From positions 1 to 32,302 of the forward strand of contig NZ_JAINFC010000019.1 in assembly GCF_020740835.1 (NCBI RefSeq): a DNA stretch of 32,302 nucleotides, in the 5' to 3' direction. The notes below the pieces were generated by a model that was given only the letters and a program-made list of their open reading frames with translations, was not told the origin of the DNA and did not search any database. Shown piece by piece: positions 22,954 to 29,406 of the stretch (the first letter of the stretch is position 1; every line of letters starts with the position of its first letter). The stretch comes from Streptomyces sp. UNOC14_S4. GTDB lineage: Bacteria; Actinomycetota; Actinomycetes; Streptomycetales; Streptomycetaceae. A program made the translations under genes and the position numbers.

Positions 22954-23398
22954 ACGGCATCAGCCAAGGCGCCTTCGGCAGCGCCCGCCCCGTCTCCAGA
23001 TACGTCTTGAGATTGGACAGCACGGCGGCCCACCCCCTGGCCGCCTCCGCCCGCTCCGCCTCGTCCGCGAGGTTCTCGTGGGTCACGGTGAGGCGGACGA
23101 TCTCGGCGTACTCCTGGATCTCGAACGTCACCGTGGACGGCCCCTGCGGCGGCTCCCCGCCGGGCGGCGCCCAGGTGCTCACCAGGCGCGTCGGGGGCTC
23201 GGCCGCCAGCACCGTGCCGACGACGTCGGCGACGTGCGTGCCGTCCGTCCGCCGGTGCTCCCACCGGGAACCGGGCTGCCAGTCGGACACGTTGCTGTGC
23301 CCCCAGTACTCGGCCGTCCGGTCGGGGTCGGTGAGCGCGCGCCAGACGTCGGGCGCGGAGCTCTCGATGTACAGGACGTACGAGTACGAGAAGGTCAT
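22952..23398 (-). CDS. SRPBCC/AHSA1-domain protein
   Basis: A 148-residue single-domain START/Bet v1-like protein. It begins TFSYSYVLYIESSAPDVWRA and LTDPDRTAEYWG, the classic opening of the AHSA1 family, and continues with a hydrophobic-cavity beta-sheet (VTFEIQEYAEIVRLTVTHEN). The closing helix (ARGWAAVLSNLKTYLETG) has the conserved W-x3-L-x2-LK-x-YLE pattern. GGAGGG precedes the ATG by nine bases. Such proteins bind hydrophobic ligands or, next to ArsR regulators, respond to stress; no ArsR gene is adjacent, so no role is assigned. It appears monocistronic. Confidence 0.9.
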   Translation of the reverse strand: MTFSYSYVLYIESSAPDVWRALTDPDRTAEYWGHSNVSDWQPGSRWEHRRTDGTHVADVVGTVLAAEPPTRLVSTWAPPGGEPPQGPSTVTFEIQEYAEIVRLTVTHENLADEAERAEAARGWAAVLSNLKTYLETGRALPKAPWLMP

Positions 23399-23564
23399 GG
23401 CGAATGTCCCTCCGGTCGGCAGCGGTCACGGGAGCGGAGCCGGTCACGGCCGTGGGCCGACCGTGCCGTGCGCCGACCGTAGTGGAACACGAGTGCTGGG
23501 CCGTGGATATGTGGACAGCCGTGTCACCCTCTTCACCATGTGTGCCGTGCGGAGTACGTGCGTG

Positions 23565-23598
23565 CCGGGTCCTCCGGGCGGTCTCCCGGAGGACCCGG
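23565..23598 (-). terminator. 14-bp perfect hairpin after the 116-aa secreted protein gene
   Basis: Arms CCGGGTCCTCCGGG (23565-23578) and CCCGGAGGACCCGG (23585-23598), loop CGGTCT. It starts 19 bp after the stop codon on the minus strand. No U-tract. Confidence 0.65.
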
Positions 23599-23617
23599 GG
23601 CGGAAGCCGCCCGCCGG

Positions 23618-23968
23618 TCAGCGGGTGTACAGCCACCAGTAGTAGCGGTAGTCGTCGTGGTCGTATTCGCGCTTGCACTTGTAGTCGTGCCAGTCGCCGT
23701 GGCTCTTGCCCTCCTTGCCCTCCTTGCCGGCCTTGCGGCAGGAGTCCTCGCTGTCGTAGTGGCCGCGCTTGGTCCAGTGGTCGCTTCCCTTCTCCTGCCC
23801 CTTCTCCTGCGGCGGCTCGTTCGTCTGCGAGCTCGTGGCGCTGGTGGACGGGCTCGGGGAGTCGTCCTGCGGGGCCGCGACGGCCGCCCCCGCCGCGCCG
23901 GTCAGCAGAGCCGCCGTGACCGCCGCCACCACCGGTGCGAGGCGGAGACGGAAGGTCCTCGATTTCAT
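23618..23968 (-). CDS. Small secreted protein with aromatic C-terminus, 116 aa
   Basis: Starts at an ATG with GGAAAGGGG seven bases upstream. A Sec signal peptide (MKSRTFRLRLAPVVAAVTAA, then LLTGAAGAAVAA) should be cleaved near residue 32. The mature ~84 residues comprise a Ser/Thr/Pro/Gln linker and then a highly charged stretch (DHWTKRGHYDSEDSCRKAG) with exactly two cysteines, in DSC and YKCK, that could form one disulfide. The end is remarkably aromatic (YDHDDYRYYWWLYTR). No known domain recognised. The two Cys flank a KEGKEGKSHGDWH loop. Perhaps a small cell-wall or host-interaction protein; this is speculation. Confidence 0.75.
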   Translation of the reverse strand: MKSRTFRLRLAPVVAAVTAALLTGAAGAAVAAPQDDSPSPSTSATSSQTNEPPQEKGQEKGSDHWTKRGHYDSEDSCRKAGKEGKEGKSHGDWHDYKCKREYDHDDYRYYWWLYTR

Positions 23969-24219
23969 GGGGTTGCCCCTTTCCTTGTTCTTCCGACGGT
24001 TCCTTCGGTGCCTGCCCCGATGGTGGGCGCGGAACGTGGGCCCCGGAAGTCGGGCGCCCCGAGCGTGCGGGAGGCCGCTTCCGGGGGCGCCCCGCGCGGG
24101 CGGGCCCGAATCCCCCGCGGCGTGAGCGTTCACCCGTTCGGCGGCCGGTCCGCGTGCGGGGGGCGGCGCGCGCTGCTGTGGTGGAGGGACAGGCCCGTGC
24201 GAAGCGGAAGGAGCCCGCC

Positions 24220-24423
24220 ATGCCACGCAAGAAGAAGGACGACCGCCAGCGGTCCACCGGTGACCAGGGGAAGGCGAAGGGGACCGGCCCCGGGCAGCAC
24301 CGCGGGCGGGATCTCGGCATGCACGCCCAGAAGGAGCCCGAGGAGGGCCCCCGCGAGCGCACCCCCGACACGCGCTACTGGCACGACGAGTACCGGGGCG
24401 GCCGCAAGGAGCACCGTGCGTGA
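24220..24423 (+). CDS. Small hydrophilic basic protein, 67 aa
   Basis: GGAAGGAG lies six bases before the ATG. The 67-residue product is rich in Lys, Arg, Gly, Asp and Glu (MPRKKKDDRQRSTGDQGKAK...), with no hydrophobic core, no Cys and no signal peptide. A conserved-looking tail reads DTRYWHDEYRGGRKEHRA. It is probably intrinsically disordered, perhaps nucleic-acid associated given the basic start. I do not recognise a family. It is co-oriented with pmt but separated by 190 bp that contain a tandem repeat and the pmt promoter, so it is not in an operon. Confidence 0.65.
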   Translation: MPRKKKDDRQRSTGDQGKAKGTGPGQHRGRDLGMHAQKEPEEGPRERTPDTRYWHDEYRGGRKEHRA

Positions 24424-24435
24424 TCTCACACGTGG

Positions 24436-24507
24436 GCCGACCCCTGGCCTGACCCCTGGCCCGACACCCGGCCTGACTCCTGGGCTCACGCATGGCTTCA
24501 CGCGTGA
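24436..24507. repeat. 12-bp degenerate tandem repeat, six units
   Basis: Units related to CCTGACCCCTGG at 24436, 24448, 24460, 24472, 24484 and 24496, increasingly degenerate. It lies between the 67-aa gene and pmt. The 12-bp period is a codon multiple; one frame reads PTPGLTPG repeats, but no start site supports translation. Confidence 0.7.
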
Positions 24508-24601
24508 CCTGAGCGGCCCCTGAGGCGCCGGGCGGGAGATCGCCGGCCGCTCCGCGCGGCGACCCGCGCGCGGCCCTCAGGACTCTCACAGACCGGTTCC
24601 C

Positions 24602-24607
24602 TACGAT
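24602..24607 (+). promoter_or_regulatory. -10 element for leaderless pmt
   Basis: TACGAT, six bases, then GTG at 24614. No Shine-Dalgarno. Confidence 0.6.
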
Positions 24608-24613
24608 GGCGCG

Positions 24614-26374
24614 GTGAGCAGTGACACCGCGACCCAAGCCCGGCAGGGCCAGACGGCAGACGAGCGGCAGCCCGCGTGGCAGCGCAGACTCGGCCGGTTC
24701 GGCTATGCGCGCGGGCCGCAGCCGGACGTGCGGGAACGGCTCGTGCCGCCGTTCCCGGAGCCCGGTACACGGGTGTGGCTGCTGCTCGGCGCCGCGCCCG
24801 GCACCGCCCGGCTGCTCGCGCGCTGGTCGGGGTGGCTCGCGCCGCTCGCCGTCACCCTGTTCGCCGGGATCATCCGCTTCTGGGACCTCGGCAGTCCCAA
24901 GGCGGTGATATTCGACGAGACGTACTACGCCAAGGACGCCTGGGCCCTGTGGAAGTACGGCTACGAGGCGAAGTGGCCGGACAACATCAACGACCAGATC
25001 ATCGCCGGGCACGACCAGATCGCCGACGCGCCCGGCTATGTGGTGCACCCACCGGTCGGCAAGTGGGTGATCGGCTTCGGGGAGTGGCTCTTCGGGCTGA
25101 ACCCTTTCGGCTGGCGTTTCATGGTCGCCGTGCTGGGCACTCTGTCGGTGCTCATGCTGTGCCGCATCGGGCGCCGTCTCTTCCGCTCCACCTTCCTCGG
25201 CTGCCTCGCGGGCGCGCTGCTCGCCGTCGACGGCCTGCACTTCGTGATGAGCCGCACCTCGCTGCTCGACTCGGTGCTCATGTTCTTCGTGCTGGCCGCC
25301 TTCGGCTGCGTTCTGGTGGACCGTGACCGGAGCCGCGCCCGGCTCGCCGCCGTGCTGCCCGTCGACGCGGACGGGATCGCCCGCCCGGACGCCGGGGTCG
25401 GTGGCGGGCTGAAGCTCGGGTGGCGGCCCTGGCGGATCGCCGCGGGGGTCTGCCTCGGGCTCGCCTGCGGCACGAAGTGGAACGGCGTCGTCTATCTGGC
25501 GGCCTTCGGGCTGCTGATCGTGCTGTGGGACATGGGCTCCCGGCGCGTCGCGGGTGCCCGCCGCCCCGCCCTGGCGGTGCTCCGGCGCGACACCCCGTGG
25601 GCCTTCCTCGCGACCGTGCCGGTGGCCTTCGCCGTCTACCTGGCCTCCTGGACCGGCTGGTTCGTCCACAGCGGCACGTACAGCGAGAAGGACGGCTGGC
25701 AGCACAGCGGCTTCTACCGGCATTGGGCCGAGACCAGCGGCGGCTACAGCCCCGACGGCTTCCTGGCCGGGGTCCTCAACCCGCTGCGCAGCCTCTGGCA
25801 CTACGAGCACGAGGTGTGGCGCTTCAACACGAACCTCTCCTCGCCGCACACCTACCAGTCCAACCCGTGGAGCTGGCTGGTCCAGTCCCGCCCCGTCTCG
25901 TACTTCTACGAGTCCCCGGGCGCTGGCCACGACGGCTGTCCCCAGGACGCCGCCGACAAGTGCGCCCGCGAGGTCCTCGCCCTGGGCACGCCGCTGCTGT
26001 GGTGGGCGGCCTGCTTCGCGCTGCTGTACCTGCTCTACCGGTGGGCCCTCCGGCGCGACTGGCGCGCGGGCGCCGTCCTGTGCGGCGTCGCCGCGGGCTA
26101 CCTGCCGTGGTTCCTGTGGCAGGAGCGCACGATCTTCGTCTTCTACGCGGTCGTCTTCGTGCCGTTCCTGTGCCTGGCCCTGGCCATGATGCTGGGCGCG
26201 ATCCTGGGCCCGCCGGGCGCCCCGGAACGCCGTCGCGTCCTGGGCGCGGTCGGCGCGGGCACGCTCGTCCTGCTCATCGCCTGGAACTTCGTCTACTTCT
26301 TCCCGATCTACACGGGCCAGGCGATCCCCATCGAGGCGTGGCGCAACCGGATGTGGTTCGACACCTGGATCTAG
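24614..26374 (+). CDS. pmt: Protein O-mannosyltransferase (GT39 family)
   Basis: A 586-residue polytopic membrane enzyme that transfers mannose from polyprenyl-phosphate-mannose to Ser/Thr of proteins crossing the membrane. In Streptomyces this glycosylates secreted and lipoproteins and is needed for the phiC31 phage receptor. A cytoplasmic N-terminus (~1-70) is followed by TM1 and then VIFDETYYAKDAWAL, holding the catalytic Asp101-Glu102 pair. VVHPPVGKWVIGFGEWLFG and FVMSRTSLLDSVLMFF are also conserved. The C-terminal half has several TM helices ending GQAIPIEAWRNRMWFDTWI, the usual Pmt terminus. Leaderless GTG start. The gene most often found divergent from actinobacterial pmt, rsmI, is absent here. 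Confidence 0.95.
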   Translation: MSSDTATQARQGQTADERQPAWQRRLGRFGYARGPQPDVRERLVPPFPEPGTRVWLLLGAAPGTARLLARWSGWLAPLAVTLFAGIIRFWDLGSPKAVIFDETYYAKDAWALWKYGYEAKWPDNINDQIIAGHDQIADAPGYVVHPPVGKWVIGFGEWLFGLNPFGWRFMVAVLGTLSVLMLCRIGRRLFRSTFLGCLAGALLAVDGLHFVMSRTSLLDSVLMFFVLAAFGCVLVDRDRSRARLAAVLPVDADGIARPDAGVGGGLKLGWRPWRIAAGVCLGLACGTKWNGVVYLAAFGLLIVLWDMGSRRVAGARRPALAVLRRDTPWAFLATVPVAFAVYLASWTGWFVHSGTYSEKDGWQHSGFYRHWAETSGGYSPDGFLAGVLNPLRSLWHYEHEVWRFNTNLSSPHTYQSNPWSWLVQSRPVSYFYESPGAGHDGCPQDAADKCAREVLALGTPLLWWAACFALLYLLYRWALRRDWRAGAVLCGVAAGYLPWFLWQERTIFVFYAVVFVPFLCLALAMMLGAILGPPGAPERRRVLGAVGAGTLVLLIAWNFVYFFPIYTGQAIPIEAWRNRMWFDTWI

Positions 26375-26412
26375 CGATCCAGCGATCCAGCGATCCAGCG
26401 ATCTGGCGATCC
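26373..26412. repeat. 8-bp tandem repeat AGCGATCC, five units
   Basis: Five consecutive units (three exact, the fourth and fifth with one change each) directly at the stop codon of pmt. The first two bases of the array belong to the TAG. Probably replication slippage in non-coding DNA. Confidence 0.85.
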
Positions 26413-26431
26413 GGCCGGGAAGACGGCCCGG

Positions 26432-26467
26432 CGGCCTGGGCACGCCCCGAGGGGCGTGCCCAGGCCG
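26432..26467. terminator. Bidirectional terminator between pmt and the 138-aa gene
   Basis: Seventeen-bp perfect stem: CGGCCTGGGCACGCCCC (26432-26448) and GGGGCGTGCCCAGGCCG (26451-26467). It lies between convergent genes, so it probably serves both. Confidence 0.8.
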
Positions 26468-26491
26468 GGCACCGTGGCCGGGCGGGCCGGA

Positions 26492-26908
26492 TCAGTACGT
26501 CAGGACGGGGCTGTCCTGGGTTTCGTAGTCGCCGTTGCCGAGCCAGTGCACATGCGTGAACCCGACGTAGTCGTGCCCCTGGGACGGGTTGGTCAGCTCG
26601 ATGCCGAGGTGCTGGTAGCCGTTCTGGCAGGAGACCGTCTGGTAGGTGGCGTACGACCACGTGGTCTTGTCGAAGACCCCGAAGGTCACGTAGCACTTGG
26701 AGTCCACGTTCCCGAAGTTGAGGTAGGCGTCCGCGCCGATGCGGCCGTTGTTGTGGTCGGCGACGCACACGTTCTTGTAGGTGGGGCCGGCGCAGCCGCC
26801 GCCGGTGGAGGCGGCTGCGGTGCCCGCGCCCGCCAGCGCCATCGTCGTGGTCAGTGCCGCCGCGGCGAGGGCCAGACTGGCGCCACGCTTGATTCTCCGT
26901 GCACGCAT
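26492..26908 (-). CDS. Secreted four-cysteine beta-rich protein of unknown function
   Basis: A 138-residue exported protein. AAGGAG lies six bases before the ATG. The signal peptide (MRARRIKRGASLALAAAALT, then TTMALAGAGTAAA) is probably cleaved near residue 33. The mature ~105 residues have four Cys (GGGCAG, KNVCVAD, SKCYVTF, TVSCQNG), enough for two disulfides, and alternating polar/hydrophobic strands rich in Tyr, Trp and Asn, suggesting a small beta-sandwich or binding domain. The last part reads DYVGFTHVHWLGNGDYETQD. I do not recognise a family. It lies 111 bp downstream of the sensor kinase on the same strand and could be a later gene of that unit or have its own promoter in the gap. Confidence 0.8.
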   Translation of the reverse strand: MRARRIKRGASLALAAAALTTTMALAGAGTAAASTGGGCAGPTYKNVCVADHNNGRIGADAYLNFGNVDSKCYVTFGVFDKTTWSYATYQTVSCQNGYQHLGIELTNPSQGHDYVGFTHVHWLGNGDYETQDSPVLTY

Positions 26909-27019
26909 GGAATGCTCCTTGGTCGAGAAGTCGGCCCTCTACCGGGCCGGTTGCCTGCGTGCACTGTTGTCGGGGGCCATCGACACCGCATAAACAGGGG
27001 ATAAGCCGCTCTCACGCGT

Positions 27020-28096
27020 TCAGCCGGGAAAACGCGGCGGGGGAGGGGTGCCCCGGCCGCCCCGGCTCCGGCTCTTCCGGCAGCTGCGCAGCGGGAACAC
27101 GGCCCGGACGACCGTGCCGCCGGTGCCGGCGGTCCTGGCGGCGAACGTGCCGCCGTACGCTTCGCAGCGCCAGCGCATGCCCTGCATGCCGTACCCCTCG
27201 GGGGCCCTCGGCGGGTTCGGCCCGAGGCCGCGTCCGTCGTCGGTGACGGTGAGGCCGATGCCGTCGTCGCGGCATACGAGGGTGACGGTGACATGCTGGG
27301 CGTCGGCGTGCTTCACCACGTTGGTGAGCGCCTCCTGGGCGACCCGGTAGACGGCCAGGTTCACGCCGTTGTCCCCCGCACACGCGTGGGGGCGGTCGCC
27401 CTGGACGTCCATGTCCACCACGAGCCCGTTCTCGGCGGCGATCTGTCCGGCGAGGGAGGTGACCGACTCGGCGAGTCCCCGCCCCTGGACGGTCGCCGGG
27501 CTCACGGTGGCGATGATGCGGCGCAGGGTGCCGGCCTGTTCGTCGAGGGTGCGGGAGGCGTCGTCCATCGCCGCACGCAGCGCGCGGGGGTCGTCCAGCG
27601 CGCGGGCCGCGTCGAGCCGCCGCCGGGTCAGTGCCAGCAGCTGGAGGACTTCGTCGTGCAGCTCGCCCGCGAGCAGGCCCGCGTGGTGCTCCTGCCGCTC
27701 CACCATGGCGCTGGCGCGTCCCCGGCTGAGGACCACTTTCATCTCGGGCCAGGCCGGGACGGCGTACACGGATGCCGCCAGCAGGAACGCCATGGCCGCG
27801 TGGTCCGTCGCTGTGGAGTGCGCGAACCGGTCCACGCTCAGGACCGTGAATCCGCAGCAGATCATGGCCAGCAGCCGGCGGGCCCGCCGCAGCCCGCAGG
27901 TCAGCAGCGCGAGGACACCGGTGGCCAGGGCGACGCTCAGGGTCGAGATCGACCGGGGCGGCATCCGGTCGTGGGCGAGGAAGTTGACCCCGTAGGCCAC
28001 GACGCTGACCAGGCTCACCGCGATGCACAGGCCGCTGAGTGAGCCCAGGGCGAGCGGCTGTCGTGCGGTGGTCGGCCGGGTGGTCCCGTCACACAT
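27020..28096 (-). CDS. Four-TM NarL-partner sensor kinase (HisKA_3), peptide-locus TCS
   Basis: A 358-residue sensor kinase of the NarX/DesK/LiaS class. Four TM helices (~15-40, ~50-70, ~73-88, ~99-115) are joined by very short loops, so there is no extracytoplasmic sensor domain. This resembles kinases that sense the membrane itself or membrane-active peptides. The dimerisation/phosphoacceptor helix is ELHDEVLQLLALTRRRLD, with His147. The ATPase domain shows AQEALTNVVKHAD (Asn259), DDGRGLG (Asp287-Gly288) and GYGMQGMRWRCEAYGG. Its ATG overlaps the response-regulator stop by 8 bp, so the two are translated together. The Pro-rich tail (~340-358) is disordered. It lies opposite the two small peptide genes. 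Confidence 0.92.
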   Translation of the reverse strand: MCDGTTRPTTARQPLALGSLSGLCIAVSLVSVVAYGVNFLAHDRMPPRSISTLSVALATGVLALLTCGLRRARRLLAMICCGFTVLSVDRFAHSTATDHAAMAFLLAASVYAVPAWPEMKVVLSRGRASAMVERQEHHAGLLAGELHDEVLQLLALTRRRLDAARALDDPRALRAAMDDASRTLDEQAGTLRRIIATVSPATVQGRGLAESVTSLAGQIAAENGLVVDMDVQGDRPHACAGDNGVNLAVYRVAQEALTNVVKHADAQHVTVTLVCRDDGIGLTVTDDGRGLGPNPPRAPEGYGMQGMRWRCEAYGGTFAARTAGTGGTVVRAVFPLRSCRKSRSRGGRGTPPPPRFPG

Positions 28097-28712
28097 CGGC
28101 GGAGCGGTTCTGCCGGGCGTACGCGACGAGGTCGGCCCTGGTGACCAGGCCCAGCCGGGCCCGCAGAGCGGCCCTGACGCTCTCCACCGTGCGGATGCTG
28201 ACCGTCAGCCGCGCGGCCACCTCACGGTTGGTGTGTCCCTCGGCCAGCAGGCCCAGGACCTGTCGTTCCCGCAGGGGGAGTTCCGGCTCCCGGCCCTCGG
28301 TGCGGGCCAGCCCGGCACCGAGCGAGGGCTGTACGTACCGTCCTCCGGACGCCACCGTCCGTGCCGCGACGACCAGCTCGGACACGGGGCTGCTCTTCAG
28401 CAGATAGCCCGCGGCACCCGCGGCCAGTGCCCCGCAGATGACGGCGCGGTCCTCGTAGCAGCTCTGCACGAGGATTCCCATCCCCGGCGCGGCGGCGAGG
28501 AACTGGGGAATGGCCTTGAGGGCCAGCCCCGACTCCAGCCTCATGTCCAGCATCAGCACGTCGGGCCGCTGCTCGGAGACGGCTTTCAGCGTCTCGCGTT
28601 CGCAGGCGGCCTCCCCGACCACGACGAAGCCCTCGGGCTCCAGGAACGCCCGGGTTCCGGCTCGTACGGTCGGATGATCCTCGGCCAGGACCACGCGCAC
28701 GGGACCGTCCAT
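28089..28712 (-). CDS. NarL/FixJ-family response regulator (REC + LuxR HTH)
   Basis: A 207-residue response regulator. The receiver domain has Glu11/Asp12 (LAEDHPTVRAG), phosphoacceptor Asp56 (LMLDMRLESG), Ser84 and Lys106 (YLLKSSPVSELV). The C-terminal LuxR-type HTH is LPLRERQVLGLLAEGHTNREVAARLTVSIRTVESVRAALRARLGL (~150-195), which binds DNA as a dimer. The ATG at 28712 has AAAGG 10 bases upstream; an in-frame start further upstream would give an odd N-terminal tail, so I reject it. First gene of the regulator-kinase pair, divergent from the peptide genes. The 257-bp intergenic region carries a 28-bp direct repeat, its likely target. Confidence 0.9.
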   Translation of the reverse strand: MDGPVRVVLAEDHPTVRAGTRAFLEPEGFVVVGEAACERETLKAVSEQRPDVLMLDMRLESGLALKAIPQFLAAAPGMGILVQSCYEDRAVICGALAAGAAGYLLKSSPVSELVVAARTVASGGRYVQPSLGAGLARTEGREPELPLRERQVLGLLAEGHTNREVAARLTVSIRTVESVRAALRARLGLVTRADLVAYARQNRSADV

Positions 28713-28763
28713 TGTCTGCACGCCTTTCGGACACGGGGGAAACGCGGCTGCTTTGCCGCCCTC

Positions 28764-28777
28764 GTGAATGCGTTCAC
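28764..28777. promoter_or_regulatory. Palindrome GTGAATGCGTTCAC upstream of the response regulator
   Basis: Five-base arms GTGAA/TTCAC with a four-base spacer, 52-65 bp before the regulator ATG. Possible second binding site; weak on its own. Confidence 0.35.
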
Positions 28778-28799
28778 CTTCCGATGTAGTGGCCAATTT

Positions 28800-28855
28800 T
28801 GTCAACCAACGGAATTCTTGCGGAGAATGTCAAATTTTCAAGATGCTGCGGCGAA
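28800..28855. repeat. Two adjacent 28-bp direct repeats, likely regulator binding sites
   Basis: Units at 28800-28827 and 28828-28855 share TGTCAA-N13-TGCGG-N-GAA at identical spacing. Two further GCGGA copies follow at 28870 and 28880, one helical turn apart. The array lies between the response regulator and peptide gene 1, in the most AT-rich stretch of the window. Tandem direct repeats are a common binding mode for NarL-type regulators. Confidence 0.6.
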
Positions 28856-28930
28856 CCCGCAGAAATCTTGCGGATTTGTGCGGATGTCCCACGTCGGGCG
28901 GACTGGGCACGATCATCTCGTCCGCATCGC

Positions 28931-28948
28931 TCACCGGATGCCCGGTGA
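28931..28948 (+). promoter_or_regulatory. Leader hairpin before peptide gene 1
   Basis: Perfect 7-bp stem TCACCGG / CCGGTGA with loop ATGC, ending seven bases before the AAAAGAG ribosome binding site of peptide gene 1. It could affect translation or mRNA stability. Confidence 0.4.
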
Positions 28949-28969
28949 TCACAAGAAAAGAGTTCCGAG

Positions 28970-29038
28970 ATGCTCTCCACCTTCTTCGACATCGCGACCG
29001 GCCTGTTCAACTACGCCCTCCAGTGGTTCCAGGGCTAG
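28970..29038 (+). CDS. Amphipathic peptide gene 1 (22 aa)
   Basis: A 22-codon ORF starting at an ATG with AAAAGAG seven bases upstream and ending TAG. The product starts MLSTFF, continues D-I-A-T-G-L-F-N-Y-A-L-Q and ends W-F-Q-G. Polar residues fall at 3, 4, 7, 10, 11, 14, 18 and 21; all others are hydrophobic or aromatic. On a helix this gives one narrow polar face. Net charge is about -1 with no Lys or Arg. No leader or double-Gly cleavage site, so the formyl-Met peptide itself would be the product. It is a clear paralogue of the 20-aa peptide ~105 bp downstream (shared F-D-[IL]-A-x3-F-x2-A-x2-W-x2-G). It resembles phenol-soluble modulins, leaderless bacteriocins or type I toxins in size and pattern only. 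Confidence 0.7.
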   Translation: MLSTFFDIATGLFNYALQWFQG

Positions 29039-29048
29039 GAGCCGAGAG

Positions 29049-29083
29049 CCCTTCGGGGTGGTTGTTCTTTCCATCCCGAAGGG
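29049..29083 (+). promoter_or_regulatory. Hairpin between the two peptide genes
   Basis: Thirteen-bp stem CCCTTCGGGGTGG / CCATCCCGAAGGG (one G-U pair) with a nine-base U-rich loop TTGTTCTTT, 10 bp after the stop of peptide 1. A second small hairpin, TTTCCCG-CCTTGA-CGGGAAA, follows at 29090-29109. It may be an attenuator or a processing/stability element that sets the ratio of the two peptides. Confidence 0.6.
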
Positions 29084-29144
29084 TCCGAATTTCCCGCCTT
29101 GACGGGAAAAGTGCACCGCCGGTGGAGAAAAGAGGTGAATACGC

Positions 29145-29207
29145 ATGGCTCTGTTCGACCTCGCGCTGAACGCCTTCACCGAAGCGGCCAAGTGGATCTT
29201 CGGCTGA
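29145..29207 (+). CDS. Amphipathic peptide gene 2 (20 aa)
   Basis: ATG preceded by AGAGGTGA, a better Shine-Dalgarno than that of peptide 1; stop TGA. Product: MALFDLALNAFTEAAKWIFG. Polar residues at 5, 9, 12, 13 and 16 line up on one side of a helix, while Leu, Phe, Ala, Trp and Ile cover the rest. Net charge about -1 (Asp5, Glu13, Lys16). Seven of the last 18 positions are identical to peptide 1, including FD, F, A, W and the terminal Gly, so the pair arose by duplication and is under selection. Two strong hairpins lie ~150 bp downstream. It is probably co-transcribed with peptide 1 and controlled by the divergent two-component system; function unknown. Confidence 0.72.
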   Translation: MALFDLALNAFTEAAKWIFG

Positions 29208-29352
29208 GGTCCGGCTGGGGTCCGGTCGGGATCCGGCCGTTCGGGACGTGAACGCCTTTTGCCGGAATCCGGAGGAGGGTGACCCCCCTTGGCTCTCTTC
29301 CGGTCTCCCGGGTTCGCGTGACGCGTCATATGTGACGGCCTTTCAGAAATGT

Positions 29353-29399
29353 ACCCCCGGTAAGCGGGTCGGAGGAATTCCGGGCCGCTTGCCGGGGGT
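29353..29399 (+). ncRNA. Structured hairpin with GGAATTCC inner loop
   Basis: Fifteen-bp stem ACCCCCGGTAAGCGG / CCGCTTGCCGGGGGT (one G-U) enclosing a 17-base loop that includes the self-complementary GGAATTCC. It is followed eight bases later by a 17-bp terminator, an order seen in attenuators and riboswitches. It could equally be a double terminator of the peptide operon. I cannot match it to a known riboswitch class. Confidence 0.35.
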
Positions 29400-29406
29400 G
29401 TGTCGT

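Noticed and set aside
24498..24770. Minus-strand open frame in the place where rsmI is often found upstream of pmt
   Set aside because: The translation has no methyltransferase motif (no GTP-I-G start or SAM-binding sequence) and is Arg/Ala-rich antisense.
29353..29399. c-di-AMP (ydaO) or other known riboswitch
   Set aside because: The required conserved core sequences are not visible; left as an unclassified hairpin.
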